In this document: piece after piece, positions 9,786 through 18,841 of the stretch
How the letters are laid out: each line of letters starts with the position of its first letter
Position numbering within the stretch: position 1 is the first letter of the stretch
Source: Bradyrhizobium sp. WSM1417
GTDB taxonomy: Bacteria; Pseudomonadota; Alphaproteobacteria; Rhizobiales; Xanthobacteraceae
Assembly (NCBI RefSeq): GCF_000515415.1
Contig: NZ_KI911783.1
Location: 2,222,392 to 2,286,391, forward strand
Direction of reading: 5' to 3'
DNA length: 64,000 bases
Made by a program: the position numbers and the translations under genes
The notes under the pieces: generated by a model
Told to the model about the DNA's origin: nothing
Databases searched by the model: none
The model's input: the letters and a program-made list of their open reading frames with translations, nothing else

Positions 9786-10748
9786 ATGCGCGCTGAAAGG
9801 CCAGACGTTACCATTGTTCTGAGCCACCCCGACGCTGAATTGTATGCGCGGCTTGTTGCGGATCGCTTCCCTCAAGTTCGTACAATCGTTGCGCCAAATC
9901 CTGGCCAGCTCGCACGCTGCATAAAGGATGCGGATGCTATCCTCGCATCTTCGTTACCCATCGACCTGTTTGAGCACGCGAAAAAACTGCGTTGGATCCA
10001 ATGTCCAGTCGCGGGTGTCGACTCGATTATGCCGTCTCGCGAAAGGATAGGGCACATCACCGTCACAAATGCGCGCGGCATTCATGGCGACATCATCGCC
10101 GATTTTGTAATGGCCGGCATAACTATGCTGCATTGGGATTTCCGTAAACTCCTGCGCGATCAGGCCGAGCGGAGATGGACCGCGCGCTTTGTCGCGCCGT
10201 TGGCCGAGAAGACGCTCGGCGTCGTGGGACTGGGCTCGATCGGGGCAACGATCGCCCGGCGCGCGAAGAGTGCGGGGATGACTGTTGTGGGCTCGAAGCG
10301 GGATGTCTCATCATCTATTGATGGTGTCGACCGGCTGTTCGCCCCCGAGGCGCTCAAGGAAATGCTGCCGCTTTGCGATTTTGTGGTGTTGGCCGTGCCG
10401 GCGACGCCAACGACCGTGAGTCTCATCGGGGCGCCTGAGATCGCGCTAATGCGCCGCGATGCGTTCCTGATCAACATCGCCCGCGGCCAGGTTATCGTGG
10501 AGACCGAACTGATCAAGGCGCTGGAGGCGGGCACGATCGCCGGTGCGTTGCTTGATGTGTTCCAACGGGAACCGCTGCCTCTGGGAAGCCCGTTGTGGGA
10601 CATGCCGAACGTAATTGCAACGCCGCACGTATCGGGAAGTCCGACAAACTATACGGAGCGAGTATTTTCGATCTTCGCAGATAACATCGAACGCTTCCTG
10701 AAGGGCCAAACGTTGACCAATGTCGTGGATCTGGGACGTGGTTATTGA
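9786..10748 (+). CDS. D-isomer-specific 2-hydroxyacid dehydrogenase
   Basis: A 320-residue NAD(P)-dependent dehydrogenase converting 2-oxo acids and (R)-2-hydroxy acids. The Rossmann fold shows GVVGLGSIG. The catalytic set is the Arg of INIARGQVI, the Glu of FQREPLP and the His of IATPHVSG. The start at 9786 has GGAGA at 9776-9780; an ATG at 9780 and a longer frame exist. Length is normal and the gene looks intact. Substrate class (glyoxylate, hydroxypyruvate or larger) is not determinable from sequence. Confidence 0.92.
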   Translation: MRAERPDVTIVLSHPDAELYARLVADRFPQVRTIVAPNPGQLARCIKDADAILASSLPIDLFEHAKKLRWIQCPVAGVDSIMPSRERIGHITVTNARGIHGDIIADFVMAGITMLHWDFRKLLRDQAERRWTARFVAPLAEKTLGVVGLGSIGATIARRAKSAGMTVVGSKRDVSSSIDGVDRLFAPEALKEMLPLCDFVVLAVPATPTTVSLIGAPEIALMRRDAFLINIARGQVIVETELIKALEAGTIAGALLDVFQREPLPLGSPLWDMPNVIATPHVSGSPTNYTERVFSIFADNIERFLKGQTLTNVVDLGRGY

Positions 10749-10968
10749 CTGCAGCGCAATCGGGAGACCCGATCGTGCTGCCTATGCGTTTCGGGCGCTC
10801 GGTTGTCACACCGACATGGCGCGTTGTGATAGGAAGTCTTCGGACTCGATCCGCGTGGCGGCGACCCCTGTGGTGTTCTGTGGCAAAAGCGGCAAGCTGA
10901 TGCGTCAGTTGAAAACGATGCTGCACGTCGAGCCGCGGGCCGTTTGGCCGCGAAAGCCGAGGCGCGGA

Positions 10969-11200
10969 CAACTGGACCTCGCCGCTGATCTTCGCAAAGA
11001 TCGTCCATGAAGTGCGGATTTCGACATCACACTACGAGGCCGGCGTGCCGAAGGGCGTGTTCAACCTGATTGACGCTTTGCTCCGAGATCACCATGAGCT
11101 TATCCGCCGACCTGCAAAAGTCAGTGACCGGCGGCGTGATGCAGATGTTCAATAACTTCGACCAATCCTGCAACGCGCCCTCGCGCATGATCGTGCCCTT
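10969..11200 (+). pseudogene. Relic of an aldehyde dehydrogenase gene
   Basis: The translation gives pieces in the right order for the ALDH superfamily: SPLIFAKIVHE, then EAGVPKGVFNLID, then ADLQKSVTGGVMQMFNN and DQSCNAPSRMIVP, which carries the catalytic cysteine. An extra RISTSHY segment, the loss of the region between the second and third pieces and frame changes show that it is dead. On the minus strand at about 11290-11350, GLKGLWFSPDEKSLY resembles an SMP-30/gluconolactonase strand, a further possible relic. The remaining sequence to 11622 holds nothing I recognise. Confidence 0.75.
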
Positions 11201-11622
11201 TCGAAGATGAAGAAGGTCGCCGCGATCGGGAACTTGGGTGGCCGAACAAGACCAAGGACGGCGTCCTGCCGTTCGGCGCGCCCCGTGATTTCGGCAGTAG
11301 AGGCTCTTTTCGTCCGGCGAGAACCACAGTCCCTTCAGACCCGGCAATTGACTTACGCCAATGGCAAACGTTCGCGCGCGAAACTTGCGTTCATAGCCAG
11401 CTTATTGCAAGCTAGTCTAAGTCCACGCGCGTCAGAAAAGAATGATCGCATCGTCGTCCGGCGATCAGGCGCATAATTTCAACATCATGCGGTCAGAGAT
11501 TGTGGAAAGTCGGCGTTCAAAGCGCTTAATGCTTCGTCCGAAATAGTGAAAATCGGCCGCCTGTAAGGGAGCAGAGCTTGTAGAACAGGTGCGATCTGTT
11601 CTGATCTCTGTCCTGCTGGACA

Positions 11623-13065
11623 GTGATGATCGCTGCCGTGTTGAACGATATGCCGTACCGCTACAATGCCGTCGTTGAACTCATCCGCAAGCGGGTCGAT
11701 GCCGGTACGCTGAAGGTCGGTGACCGTTTGCCGTCAATCAGGCAACTTAGCCAATTGACAGGATTTAGCACAGTTACAATTCATCACGGTTATGAGCTGC
11801 TCGAGAGCCGGGGATACTGCACGGCTCGGCCACGCTCGGGATATTATTTGACGCGCATTTCATCGGAGTTAGGTGATTTCGCGCAACACGCGGAGAACCC
11901 GGCCGACCCCATTTCCATCGGGGACTTTCCGCAGTCCCTGCTTTTGTCGTGGCAGAATCGGACTTTGGATTCGTTCGGGGCTCCCCATCCAAGCGGCGAT
12001 CTCTTCGACTGTGCAGAACTTGACAGAGTGATGCGGCGCATTCTCCGCCGAGGGAAGCTGCCTGCAAAAGAAGCCGTCTTGGGTGACATCGATCTCCGCC
12101 TGCAGATTGCCAGGCGCGCCGCGCAGCGTGGCATATTCACGCGATATCAGGACATTATTATCACGGGATCTGCTATGCAGAGCCTCGATCTCTGCCTCGA
12201 CGCCCTGACCGATTCTGGGGATATCGTCTTGGTTGAAAGCCCATCCTATTTCCCGGCGCTGTCCCGTATTAAACACCGGAACCTCCGCGTCATTGAGATC
12301 TACTCGCATCCTAGGACAGGCGTCGACCCAGACCAGTTCGAATATCTGGTCAAGAACAACAAAATCCGGGTTGCGCTGCTGATGGCGAACAATCACTTCC
12401 CAACTGGTATCACCTACGGTGAGGAAGGCATGAAGCGTGTCGTCGCCGCCGCGCACAAGAACAACGTCACCATCATCGAAAACGATATGCTTGGCGACCT
12501 CTCTTATGGCATTAGAAACCCCGCGTCGTTGAAAAAGTTTGATTCAAGCGAGACAGTGCTGCAGTTCAGCAGCTTTGAATGCAGCTTGGCCCCGGAATAC
12601 GGGCTTGGGTGGGTGATAGCGGGCAAACATGCACAGCCAATTCTCGCCGCCTCTTATTTGGGAGGTTACGGGATAAACGACGCCCGGATGCAGCAGGCCC
12701 TTGCCGAATATCTAATGAGCCATAGCCAAGACAGGCACCTGCGCCGGATCCGGGATACCCTCGCCTCGCGGATGGAGCGGGGGCTTCAGCTCCTTGCAAA
12801 GAGGTTGCCAGCCGGTTGTTCCATCAGCCGACCGAACGGCGGATGTATGTGCTGGATTCATGCCCCACAAGGGTTTAAGTCATTTAGCGCCGCAAAGGCA
12901 CTTCACAAACAACGCGTAAGCATTTTGCCCGGCCCAGTATTTTCCGCAGCGGCCCGGTCGTTCGAGAATTCGTTCGCGCTGAACTTCTCGTTTCCATGGA
13001 CGGCGACCAATGAGGCCAAGATCGGCAAAATTGCCGACTTTGTTGCCGAAATTACAATTGGCTAG
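11623..13065 (+). CDS. MocR/GntR-type regulator with an aminotransferase-like domain lacking the PLP lysine
   Basis: A 480-residue protein. Residues 10-75 form a GntR winged helix (YNAVVELIRKRVDAGTLKVG, GDRLPSIRQLSQ, TVTIHHGYELLESRGY). The rest is a fold-type I aminotransferase domain. Where MocR proteins have SSFSKTLAPGYR, this one has SSFECSLAPEYG: the Schiff-base lysine is Cys320 (codon 12580-12582) and the phosphate-contacting Arg is Gly. The Asp that normally meets the PLP ring nitrogen is kept (IENDMLGD). It probably senses its ligand without a PLP internal aldimine, or has lost PLP control. ATG 11650 is an alternative start. Likely targets are neighbouring catabolic genes (inference). 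Confidence 0.88.
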   Translation: MMIAAVLNDMPYRYNAVVELIRKRVDAGTLKVGDRLPSIRQLSQLTGFSTVTIHHGYELLESRGYCTARPRSGYYLTRISSELGDFAQHAENPADPISIGDFPQSLLLSWQNRTLDSFGAPHPSGDLFDCAELDRVMRRILRRGKLPAKEAVLGDIDLRLQIARRAAQRGIFTRYQDIIITGSAMQSLDLCLDALTDSGDIVLVESPSYFPALSRIKHRNLRVIEIYSHPRTGVDPDQFEYLVKNNKIRVALLMANNHFPTGITYGEEGMKRVVAAAHKNNVTIIENDMLGDLSYGIRNPASLKKFDSSETVLQFSSFECSLAPEYGLGWVIAGKHAQPILAASYLGGYGINDARMQQALAEYLMSHSQDRHLRRIRDTLASRMERGLQLLAKRLPAGCSISRPNGGCMCWIHAPQGFKSFSAAKALHKQRVSILPGPVFSAAARSFENSFALNFSFPWTATNEAKIGKIADFVAEITIG

Positions 13066-13499
13066 GTCTGAGAGACGTGTCGTTTTGGACCGAGCGGCGG
13101 CGCCCCGGCGTCAAATGGCCTTCCGACTATATAAGAGCATACGCTTTTACGACTTCTGACCGGTATCGGCGGCGCAGCGCGCTAGGCCGATGCATATTGC
13201 CCATGAGTGGTGATTATCGGGTGCGCCATTGACGGCGAGAATACTATGCGCGCCGCGAAGCCCCTCCGCACGTGACGAAATGGCAGTGCCATCCGATCAG
13301 CAACAAGCCGGAGACATCAGTTTCGTCCTGGCTGCGGCGCTTGCATACGCTCCGCCGAACCATTTCTCAGCAGCAGAGCGGTGTCGATCGGACGATTCCG
13401 ATATAAGCTGGTTGTGCTGATCAAGATTGAGATCAGCTGTATCTAGGAACTCGATGAGCTTTGGTCCCAAATGAGTTCACCAGTGGAAAGCAAAAACAG
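13066..13499. other. Intergenic region, no gene seen
   Basis: No credible coding frame or structured RNA. It separates the MocR-type regulator from the ferredoxin reductase and should contain the promoter of the latter. Confidence 0.4.
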
Positions 13500-14702
13500 A
13501 TGGGCGATTTCATAATTGTAGGCAGTGGCATCGCTGGCCATCAGGCCGCTTCCGAGCTCTGCCGAAGCGCACCTGACCAAAATGTTCAAGTCATCGGTGC
13601 AGAGTTGGGTCGACCCTATGATAGGCCCCCGCTTTCCAAGGAATATCTGGTAGCAACCGAGCCTGTCCACCCGGGCCTTCGCCCGTCGGAGATCTATGGC
13701 CCGAACGTGGCTCTGCGAGACGGCATAAGCGCAACGAACATTGATCGGGAGAACCAGACGGTCACTCTCGCGGATGGATCGCGGCTTCACTATGATAAGT
13801 TGTTGCTTGCAACGGGATCCCGGCTGCGGCAACTGCCCCTCCCGCATGTTGACCCTAGGCGCATTTTCTACTTACGCACCCTGAGGGATGCTCACCGACT
13901 GAGAGGGGCGCTGCGTGAGAGTCCACGTGTTGCCATTATCGGAGGTGGCTTCATTGGACTAGAGGTGGCTGCAGCAGCACGTGCGCGCGGATGCGCAGTG
14001 ACAGTACTGGAGCGCGCGCCGCTGCTCTTGTCGCGTGCAGCAACGCCCATACTATCAGAGTTTGCGCGCGACTTGCACATCAAACGGGGCGTCACGGTCC
14101 TTCTTGGCATCGAAGCGGACGAGATCTTCGAAGAGAACGGCGAGATAGTTCTGAGATGGCCCGCGGGAAAGCTCCGTTCCGACATTGTGCTGGTCGGTAT
14201 CGGCGTTACTCCGAATCTGGAGCTTGCATTTCAGTGCGGGCTCGCCACAGCCGATGGCATTCTCGTTGACCAACAATGTCGGACTTCGGACGGTGCAATC
14301 TTAGCGGCCGGCGAAGTGACCAACTATCCAATTGGCGCGCTTGGTTTGCGAGCACGCACCGAATCCTGGGCCTCGGCATCGATTCAGGCGACCGTTGCGG
14401 CAAAAAACATGTTGGGGCAGGACAGCAGCTTCAACGAATTGCCATTGTTCTGGTCTGATCAGTATGAGATCAATATCCAATGCATTGGATTGCCGGCTAA
14501 AGCATCGCGTTTCCTTCAGATCGGCGATTTGTATTCCAAGAGCTGGCTCCGTTTAGGGGTTGATGACGCTGGTCTCTTGGTTGGTGCCGAAGCGGTCAAC
14601 AGGGGACGTGACATATCGGCACTGCGACGAGCCACTCGAAACGGGCGATCTATCCCAGCGGCACTTGTCGAGGAGCTGAATCGAGTAGACGCCAATCGAT
14701 GA
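13500..14702 (+). CDS. FAD-dependent NAD(P)H:ferredoxin reductase (rhodocoxin/putidaredoxin reductase type)
   Basis: A 400-residue pyridine nucleotide-disulfide-oxidoreductase-fold reductase. The FAD dinucleotide fold is at the N-terminus (IIVGSGIAGHQAASEL), the NAD(P)H fold at mid-protein (VAIIGGGFIGLEVAAAARA), followed by the second FAD motif ending LAAGEVTNYP; this Asp-to-Glu change from the usual AAGD is conservative. It has the PYDRPPLSKEYL signature of oxygenase-coupled reductases. It would reduce a ferredoxin, and the Rieske proteins at 17712, 16958 and 513 are the obvious candidates. I chose ATG 13500 over the upstream in-frame TTG at 13461. Confidence 0.92.
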   Translation: MGDFIIVGSGIAGHQAASELCRSAPDQNVQVIGAELGRPYDRPPLSKEYLVATEPVHPGLRPSEIYGPNVALRDGISATNIDRENQTVTLADGSRLHYDKLLLATGSRLRQLPLPHVDPRRIFYLRTLRDAHRLRGALRESPRVAIIGGGFIGLEVAAAARARGCAVTVLERAPLLLSRAATPILSEFARDLHIKRGVTVLLGIEADEIFEENGEIVLRWPAGKLRSDIVLVGIGVTPNLELAFQCGLATADGILVDQQCRTSDGAILAAGEVTNYPIGALGLRARTESWASASIQATVAAKNMLGQDSSFNELPLFWSDQYEINIQCIGLPAKASRFLQIGDLYSKSWLRLGVDDAGLLVGAEAVNRGRDISALRRATRNGRSIPAALVEELNRVDANR

Positions 14703-15024
14703 TTCGCTGGCAGCGCGGTCGCTCGACGACGCTCGGCCTAGCAGAAATGATGGGATCGAGTAAGCGCCCGGATCGGAGGAAATACGCTCTTGGGAATGCC
14801 CTCTAAGGCTGCTGAGCGAATACGAAATCGCTGTTTGGATGCGCTGGTACCCAGATGCGAATGGAGCAGGCGCCCGCGCTTCCGTTCGGGCATTGTGTAG
14901 CGCGGGGGTCGCTGACCAGGGCTGTGTCGACGAATTTGACGGCGTACTCGACAGAATGCCAAGCTTATCGATGACGGCGATAGTAGAGTCTCCTGGTACG
15001 ATTGAGACGCGCACCCGCGTTAGT

Positions 15025-15511
15025 TCAAAACGCGAACGCAGCTCGGATATCTTTGCCGGCAGCAAGGCGCGTCAACCCGACATTGACCTCGGCGAGTGAA
15101 ATGGTTGAAGGGACGTATTCATCGAGCTTAAGCGAGCCGCCGAGATACGCGTTTGCGAGCCATGGAAAATCGCGGATCGGCGCCGCCGTAGCTTGATCGC
15201 ACAATGCGCTTTTCGCCCATCAGCGAGCTTTAGCGAAATGCCATCTCGTCACTGCTTGGCAACTTGCCGAGCCGCACCACCTGGCCGCCGAGTCGCACCA
15301 TTTCAACGCTTGTGCAAAATGCCGCGCGATTACCCGCGGCTTCGATCACGCAATCAGCGCCACGTCCATCTGTCGTTTCGGAATCGGCACTTTCGTAATT
15401 GTTCGCTCGCCGTAAGGAGCCTACTTCGCAATGGACGGCCATTGTTCTCACGAGAGGGTTCATCTCTCGGGCGGCATTGTCGATCGCCGCATCATCGAGT
15501 GTCCCAAGCAC
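15025..15511 (-). pseudogene. Frameshifted C-terminal part of a zinc-type alcohol dehydrogenase
   Basis: Reading leftward, the translation gives TDGRGADCVIEAAGN and VEMVRLGGQVVRLG, then LMGEKRIVRSSYGG. A frameshift near 15160 leads to DFPWLANAYLGGSLKLDEYV and SLAEVNVGLTRLAAGKDIRA, ending at a stop at 15025-15027. This is the NAD-binding half and C-terminus of a medium-chain Zn-ADH; the N-terminal catalytic half is not recognisable. 14703-15024 holds no gene I recognise. Confidence 0.8.
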
Positions 15512-15814
15512 TTCGGAAGCTTCGACTATCGAACGGGTGAGGCGCGTGGGCTGCCGGCGTGTATCGATCTACGCAGCCATGAAGTCAAAGTTGAAAACGA
15601 CACTGTTTTACGTCAGGATCTGAGCGTGGCCTGCTCAAGCAGTGTCGGTTGACCGTCTATCGGTGTTCTGACTCGCGCCTGCGCGCGGTTGTCTAAGTTC
15701 GCGAACACTGGAGCGGTTAAGATCGTGTGCTGACCAACATTGGAACAAACTGTCTATTCCAATTCCGAAGGGGAGTGATAGATTTACACTTTGTGTAGCA
15801 CTGAGGAGAATGCA

Positions 15815-16951
15815 ATGGACAACGTAGTCGATCAAAAGACTCGAAGAAAATTGACCATTGTGGATACCGATGTGCACCACGGTTACAAGAGCAAGTCGGA
15901 TCTCTTTCCCTATTTGAGCAAGTTCAATGCGGAGCGGTTTGCGGAATACGGGATCGAGGCCGGGTTTAGTTTCGGCTTCAACGGCGGGATCCGCGGGCGT
16001 CGTGCGGAATTGGTCGACGAGAACGACCCGCCTCCGAAGGACAACTTTTTCAGCTCCGCCTTTGACGTCGAGGATACTAGGGTCCGGCTACTGGATGGTA
16101 GCGGCGTCGACTTGGCCATCCTTAGCGGCGGGATAGGTCAGGCCGCAAGCGCAATGTTTGATGTGGACTACGCAAGCGCCCTATGCCGGGCATTCAACGA
16201 CTTCTCGCTGGAGCATTGGATAGCCAAGGATGAGAGGTTTCGTCTCGCGCTACACATCAATTCGCAAGATCCGAATGGCGCCGCCGCCGAGATCGATCGG
16301 CTCGGCTCGCATCCGGCTGTTTGCTCGGTGATGCTGGGCTGTGGCGGACTGAGGCCTTTCGGGCATCGTTTCTACCATCCGATCTATGAAGCCTGCGTCC
16401 GAAATGGCTTGGCTGTGGCGATGCACTTCGGTGCGGAGGGCACGGGTGTAAATCCACCGATCTCCGCTGCGGGCTTCCCGAGCCACTACATTGAGATGCG
16501 TCAGATACGCTCCTCTTGGTATTCCGTCAACGTAGTGAGTTTTGTGTTTGAGGGAGTTTTCGAAAAGTTTCCAAACCTGAAGATTGGCATGCTCGAATCG
16601 GGCTTCTCGTGGCTGGCCCCGCTAATGTGGAAAATGGATTGTGACTGGAAGGGGCTTCGCAGGCAGACGCCCTGGGTCAAGAAGCTGCCCAGCCAGTACA
16701 TTAAAGAACATATCCGCTTTGCGACGCAACCGATGGAAGAGCCGGAGGAGCCCAGCCAGCTTAAGCAAATCATCGACTGGATAGGTGGCTCGCAGATACT
16801 GATGTTTGCATCGGATTACCCTCACTGGGACTGGGATGACCCAGCGAGAACGCTGGTTGATTATCCCGAGGAGTTTCGGCGCCGCATCTTCTCGGAGAAT
16901 GCAATTGACACCTTCCGTTTGAGTCTGCCGTCCTTCTCCAAGGCCGCATAG
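15815..16951 (+). CDS. Amidohydrolase family 2, paired with a Rieske gene
   Basis: A 378-residue paralogue of the amidohydrolases at 919 and 2034. It has D-x-D-x-H (VDTDVHHG, residues 16-23), the barrel histidine in VAMHFGAEG and the C-terminal FASDYPHWDWDDP shared with the 919 gene. ATG 15815 has GAGGAGA 5-11 bases upstream; the longer TTG frame is less likely. It ends 6 bases before the GTG of a long-spacer Rieske gene. This amidohydrolase-Rieske order is also found at 2037-513, so the pair behaves as a module. It probably acts as a metal-dependent hydrolase or decarboxylase of unknown substrate. Confidence 0.92.
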   Translation: MDNVVDQKTRRKLTIVDTDVHHGYKSKSDLFPYLSKFNAERFAEYGIEAGFSFGFNGGIRGRRAELVDENDPPPKDNFFSSAFDVEDTRVRLLDGSGVDLAILSGGIGQAASAMFDVDYASALCRAFNDFSLEHWIAKDERFRLALHINSQDPNGAAAEIDRLGSHPAVCSVMLGCGGLRPFGHRFYHPIYEACVRNGLAVAMHFGAEGTGVNPPISAAGFPSHYIEMRQIRSSWYSVNVVSFVFEGVFEKFPNLKIGMLESGFSWLAPLMWKMDCDWKGLRRQTPWVKKLPSQYIKEHIRFATQPMEEPEEPSQLKQIIDWIGGSQILMFASDYPHWDWDDPARTLVDYPEEFRRRIFSENAIDTFRLSLPSFSKAA

Positions 16952-16957
16952 GAGTCG

Positions 16958-17416
16958 GTGTTGGTGTCCAAGAAGTATCAGGTCTGTTATGCGGACGAGA
17001 TTCCTGCAGGCGGCCGGTTGATCGTCGATATCGCTGGCCGCAGCGTCGGGGTGTTCAACGTCAACGACGAATACTTCGCGCTTCGCAACAGCTGCCCACA
17101 CAAGGGCGCGCCGCTTTGCGGGGGACTGCTAGACGGAATGGTCACCGGGGACGCTCCCGGTCATGCGGAGTTCGAACGATTAGGCGAGATAATCCGCTGC
17201 CCATGGCATGGTTGGGAGTTCGATATCAAGACGGGGCAATCCGTCCTCAATCCTCACAAGGTCTGGGTGCGTACATATCCCGTCAGCGTCGATGCGGATG
17301 AATTAATTCCGCCGAAAGTGGATTGCGCAGGGCCGGATCCGTCCATTGAAACCTACGCAGTAACTGCCGAATCCACTAACAGCGGCAAGCGGCGCCTTCT
17401 CTGCGTTCATCTCTGA
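16958..17416 (+). CDS. Rieske [2Fe-2S] protein, long-spacer type (second copy)
   Basis: A 152-residue protein with CPH at residues 46-48 and CPWH at 81-84, followed by GWEFD. As in the protein at 513-926, 32 residues separate the first His from the second Cys, and both end that insert with a GEII(K/R)CPWHGWEFD block. No signal peptide or membrane segment is seen. AGGAG lies 3 bases before GTG 16958 and 9 bases before GTG 16964, so 16964 may be the true start. Co-translation with the upstream amidohydrolase is likely. It could be an electron carrier or a redox-sensing subunit of that enzyme (inference). Confidence 0.9.
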   Translation: MLVSKKYQVCYADEIPAGGRLIVDIAGRSVGVFNVNDEYFALRNSCPHKGAPLCGGLLDGMVTGDAPGHAEFERLGEIIRCPWHGWEFDIKTGQSVLNPHKVWVRTYPVSVDADELIPPKVDCAGPDPSIETYAVTAESTNSGKRRLLCVHL

Positions 17417-17429
17417 AAGTCACGTCAGA

Positions 17430-17706
17430 ATGCATCAAGAATCAAAGGCGCAATTCAAGCTCGCTCGGCGCCGTGACCTGTTTCGTCACGCCGAGGCAAT
17501 GCCGGCCGAGGGATTATCAGACGACCTTATGCAGGAAAATGTTCGCTTCCTGTTTGGAGGAGAAGAGAGTCAGATCATATCATCGAGGACGAGGACAGCG
17601 GCGAGATTATCTTGATCTCCCCCGGTACCTGCGTTCATGTCGCGGATGGGATGGGCAATCCGCGGCTTGGCAGCCACGCCATCTCGAGAGGACAAAACGT
17701 TCGTGA
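17430..17706 (+). pseudogene. Small frameshifted ORF of unknown family
   Basis: An ATG frame gives EGLSDDLMQENVRFLFGGEE and then, after a +1/-1 shift near 17570, DHIIEDEDSGEIILISPGTC followed by VHVADGMGNPRLG. The two halves read as one acidic protein of about 90 residues. I do not recognise the family. It lies between two Rieske genes and may be a decayed cluster member. Confidence 0.4.
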
Positions 17707-17711
17707 GGACA

Positions 17712-18035
17712 ATGACAATAAACTGGATCGGTCTATGTCGCCTTGACGAATTGCCAGGCGACGGAATGTACGCATATGAGGTTGGGCCTAAGAAACTGGC
17801 TCTCTATCTCTTGGATGGAAAGGTCCACGCGACCGATAACGTGTGCACCCATGCTTTCGCTCTGCTTACAGATGGTTGGCTCGAGGACGGTCTTGTCGAG
17901 TGCCCTTTGCATGGTGCGCAGTTCGACGTGGCGAGTGGAGCGGTGGTTAGCGGGCCTGCCGATTGTGCAATTCCAGTTTTCGAAACCCGGATTCGGGACG
18001 GGCTTATTGAGGTTCGGATTGATGACTGCGCCTGA
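17712..18035 (+). CDS. Rieske-type ferredoxin (dioxygenase ferredoxin family)
   Basis: A 107-residue ferredoxin with cluster motifs CTH and CPLHG separated by the usual 16 residues, as in naphthalene- and biphenyl-dioxygenase ferredoxins. The first loop reads CTHAFALL. ATG 17712 is preceded by GAGGA; the frame is open further upstream but without a site. It would shuttle electrons from the reductase at 13500 to a terminal oxygenase, yet no alpha or beta oxygenase subunit is in the window. The oxygenase may be lost or encoded elsewhere. Confidence 0.92.
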   Translation: MTINWIGLCRLDELPGDGMYAYEVGPKKLALYLLDGKVHATDNVCTHAFALLTDGWLEDGLVECPLHGAQFDVASGAVVSGPADCAIPVFETRIRDGLIEVRIDDCA

Positions 18036-18298
18036 GGCGATGCAAATTGCAGGCGTCTATATTTTGGTCGTGTTGAGACGGCGGAATTAAACCGCCTTCA
18101 GCAATCGAGCGTGTACGCGATGCGGTGTCACAGTTCGTCACGGTTTGCTTCAAGCGAACAGCGGTATGTGTCAGCGATTCTCCGACGAGAACGTTCAGTC
18201 CCCAGCGAATCCGCTGGCTGCACGCGTTCCATTTTGCAAGCCGGTGCGCTCTGCATCGCCTGTGAGAGCGGCCCGACCTGCCTGACGGTGCTACGCCG

Positions 18299-18739
18299 AT
18301 GACCAGGAAGCCTGGGACTACGCTCGGCGAAGCGCTCATAACCTTGCTTGAGGCGCATGGCGTCGACACCGTCTTCGGCATTCCAGGCGTGCATACAGTT
18401 GAGCTCTATCGTGGCCTGGCACGTTCGAAAATCCGCCACATCACGCCGCGCCATGAGCAGGGTGCTGGCTTCATGGCCGATGGATACGCACGTGCCAGCG
18501 GCCGGCCGGGAGTCGCCTTCGTCATCACCGGGCCGGGGCTTACGAACACCATCACCTCCATGGGGCAGGCGCGCGCCGATTCCGTGCCGATGCTGGTGAT
18601 CTCGGGCGTCAACGCCACCGGCACGCTCGGCAAAGGATTAGGCTTCCTGCACGAATTGCCCGATCAGCGTGGCATGATGGAGAAGGTCGCGCTGTTGGTT
18701 AGGCTCACCAAAGAGGAAATCGGGCGCCTTGGGGAATAG
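18299..18739 (+). pseudogene. Truncated thiamine-diphosphate enzyme (AruI/acetolactate-synthase-like), N-terminal domain only
   Basis: About 135 residues match the ThDP Pyr domain: TVFGIPGVHTVELYRGL, TPRHEQGAGFMADGYAR with the catalytic Glu of HEQG, and VITGPGLTN. The HELPDQRGMMEKVA stretch follows, then the match ends with unrelated residues and a stop. Family members are about 550 residues, so the central and PP domains are lost. The 5' end resembles 2-oxo-acid decarboxylases of the guanidino-oxopentanoate type. Sequence related to the DNA in front of the hydrolase at 40569 starts right after the break. Confidence 0.85.
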
Positions 18740-18743
18740 AAGG

Positions 18744-18841
18744 CAGAATTTCGCTGAACGTAGCTCTGACATCGGGGAAATTCGGCCGAGGGAACATAAT
18801 AATGTTCGCGCGATCCGATGGTGCATCCGCATCAAGAGGGG
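18744..18841 (+). repeat. Diverged repeat, partner at 40461-40560
   Basis: About 100 bases can be aligned with 40461-40560. Shared blocks are GCAGAATTTCG, GGAAATTCGGC, CGATCC and GCATCAAGAGG. Identity is roughly two thirds by eye. The shared reading QNF...I.EIR.R suggests the piece was once coding. The rest of the stretch up to 19073 shows nothing but the ribosome-binding site of the next gene. Confidence 0.5.
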
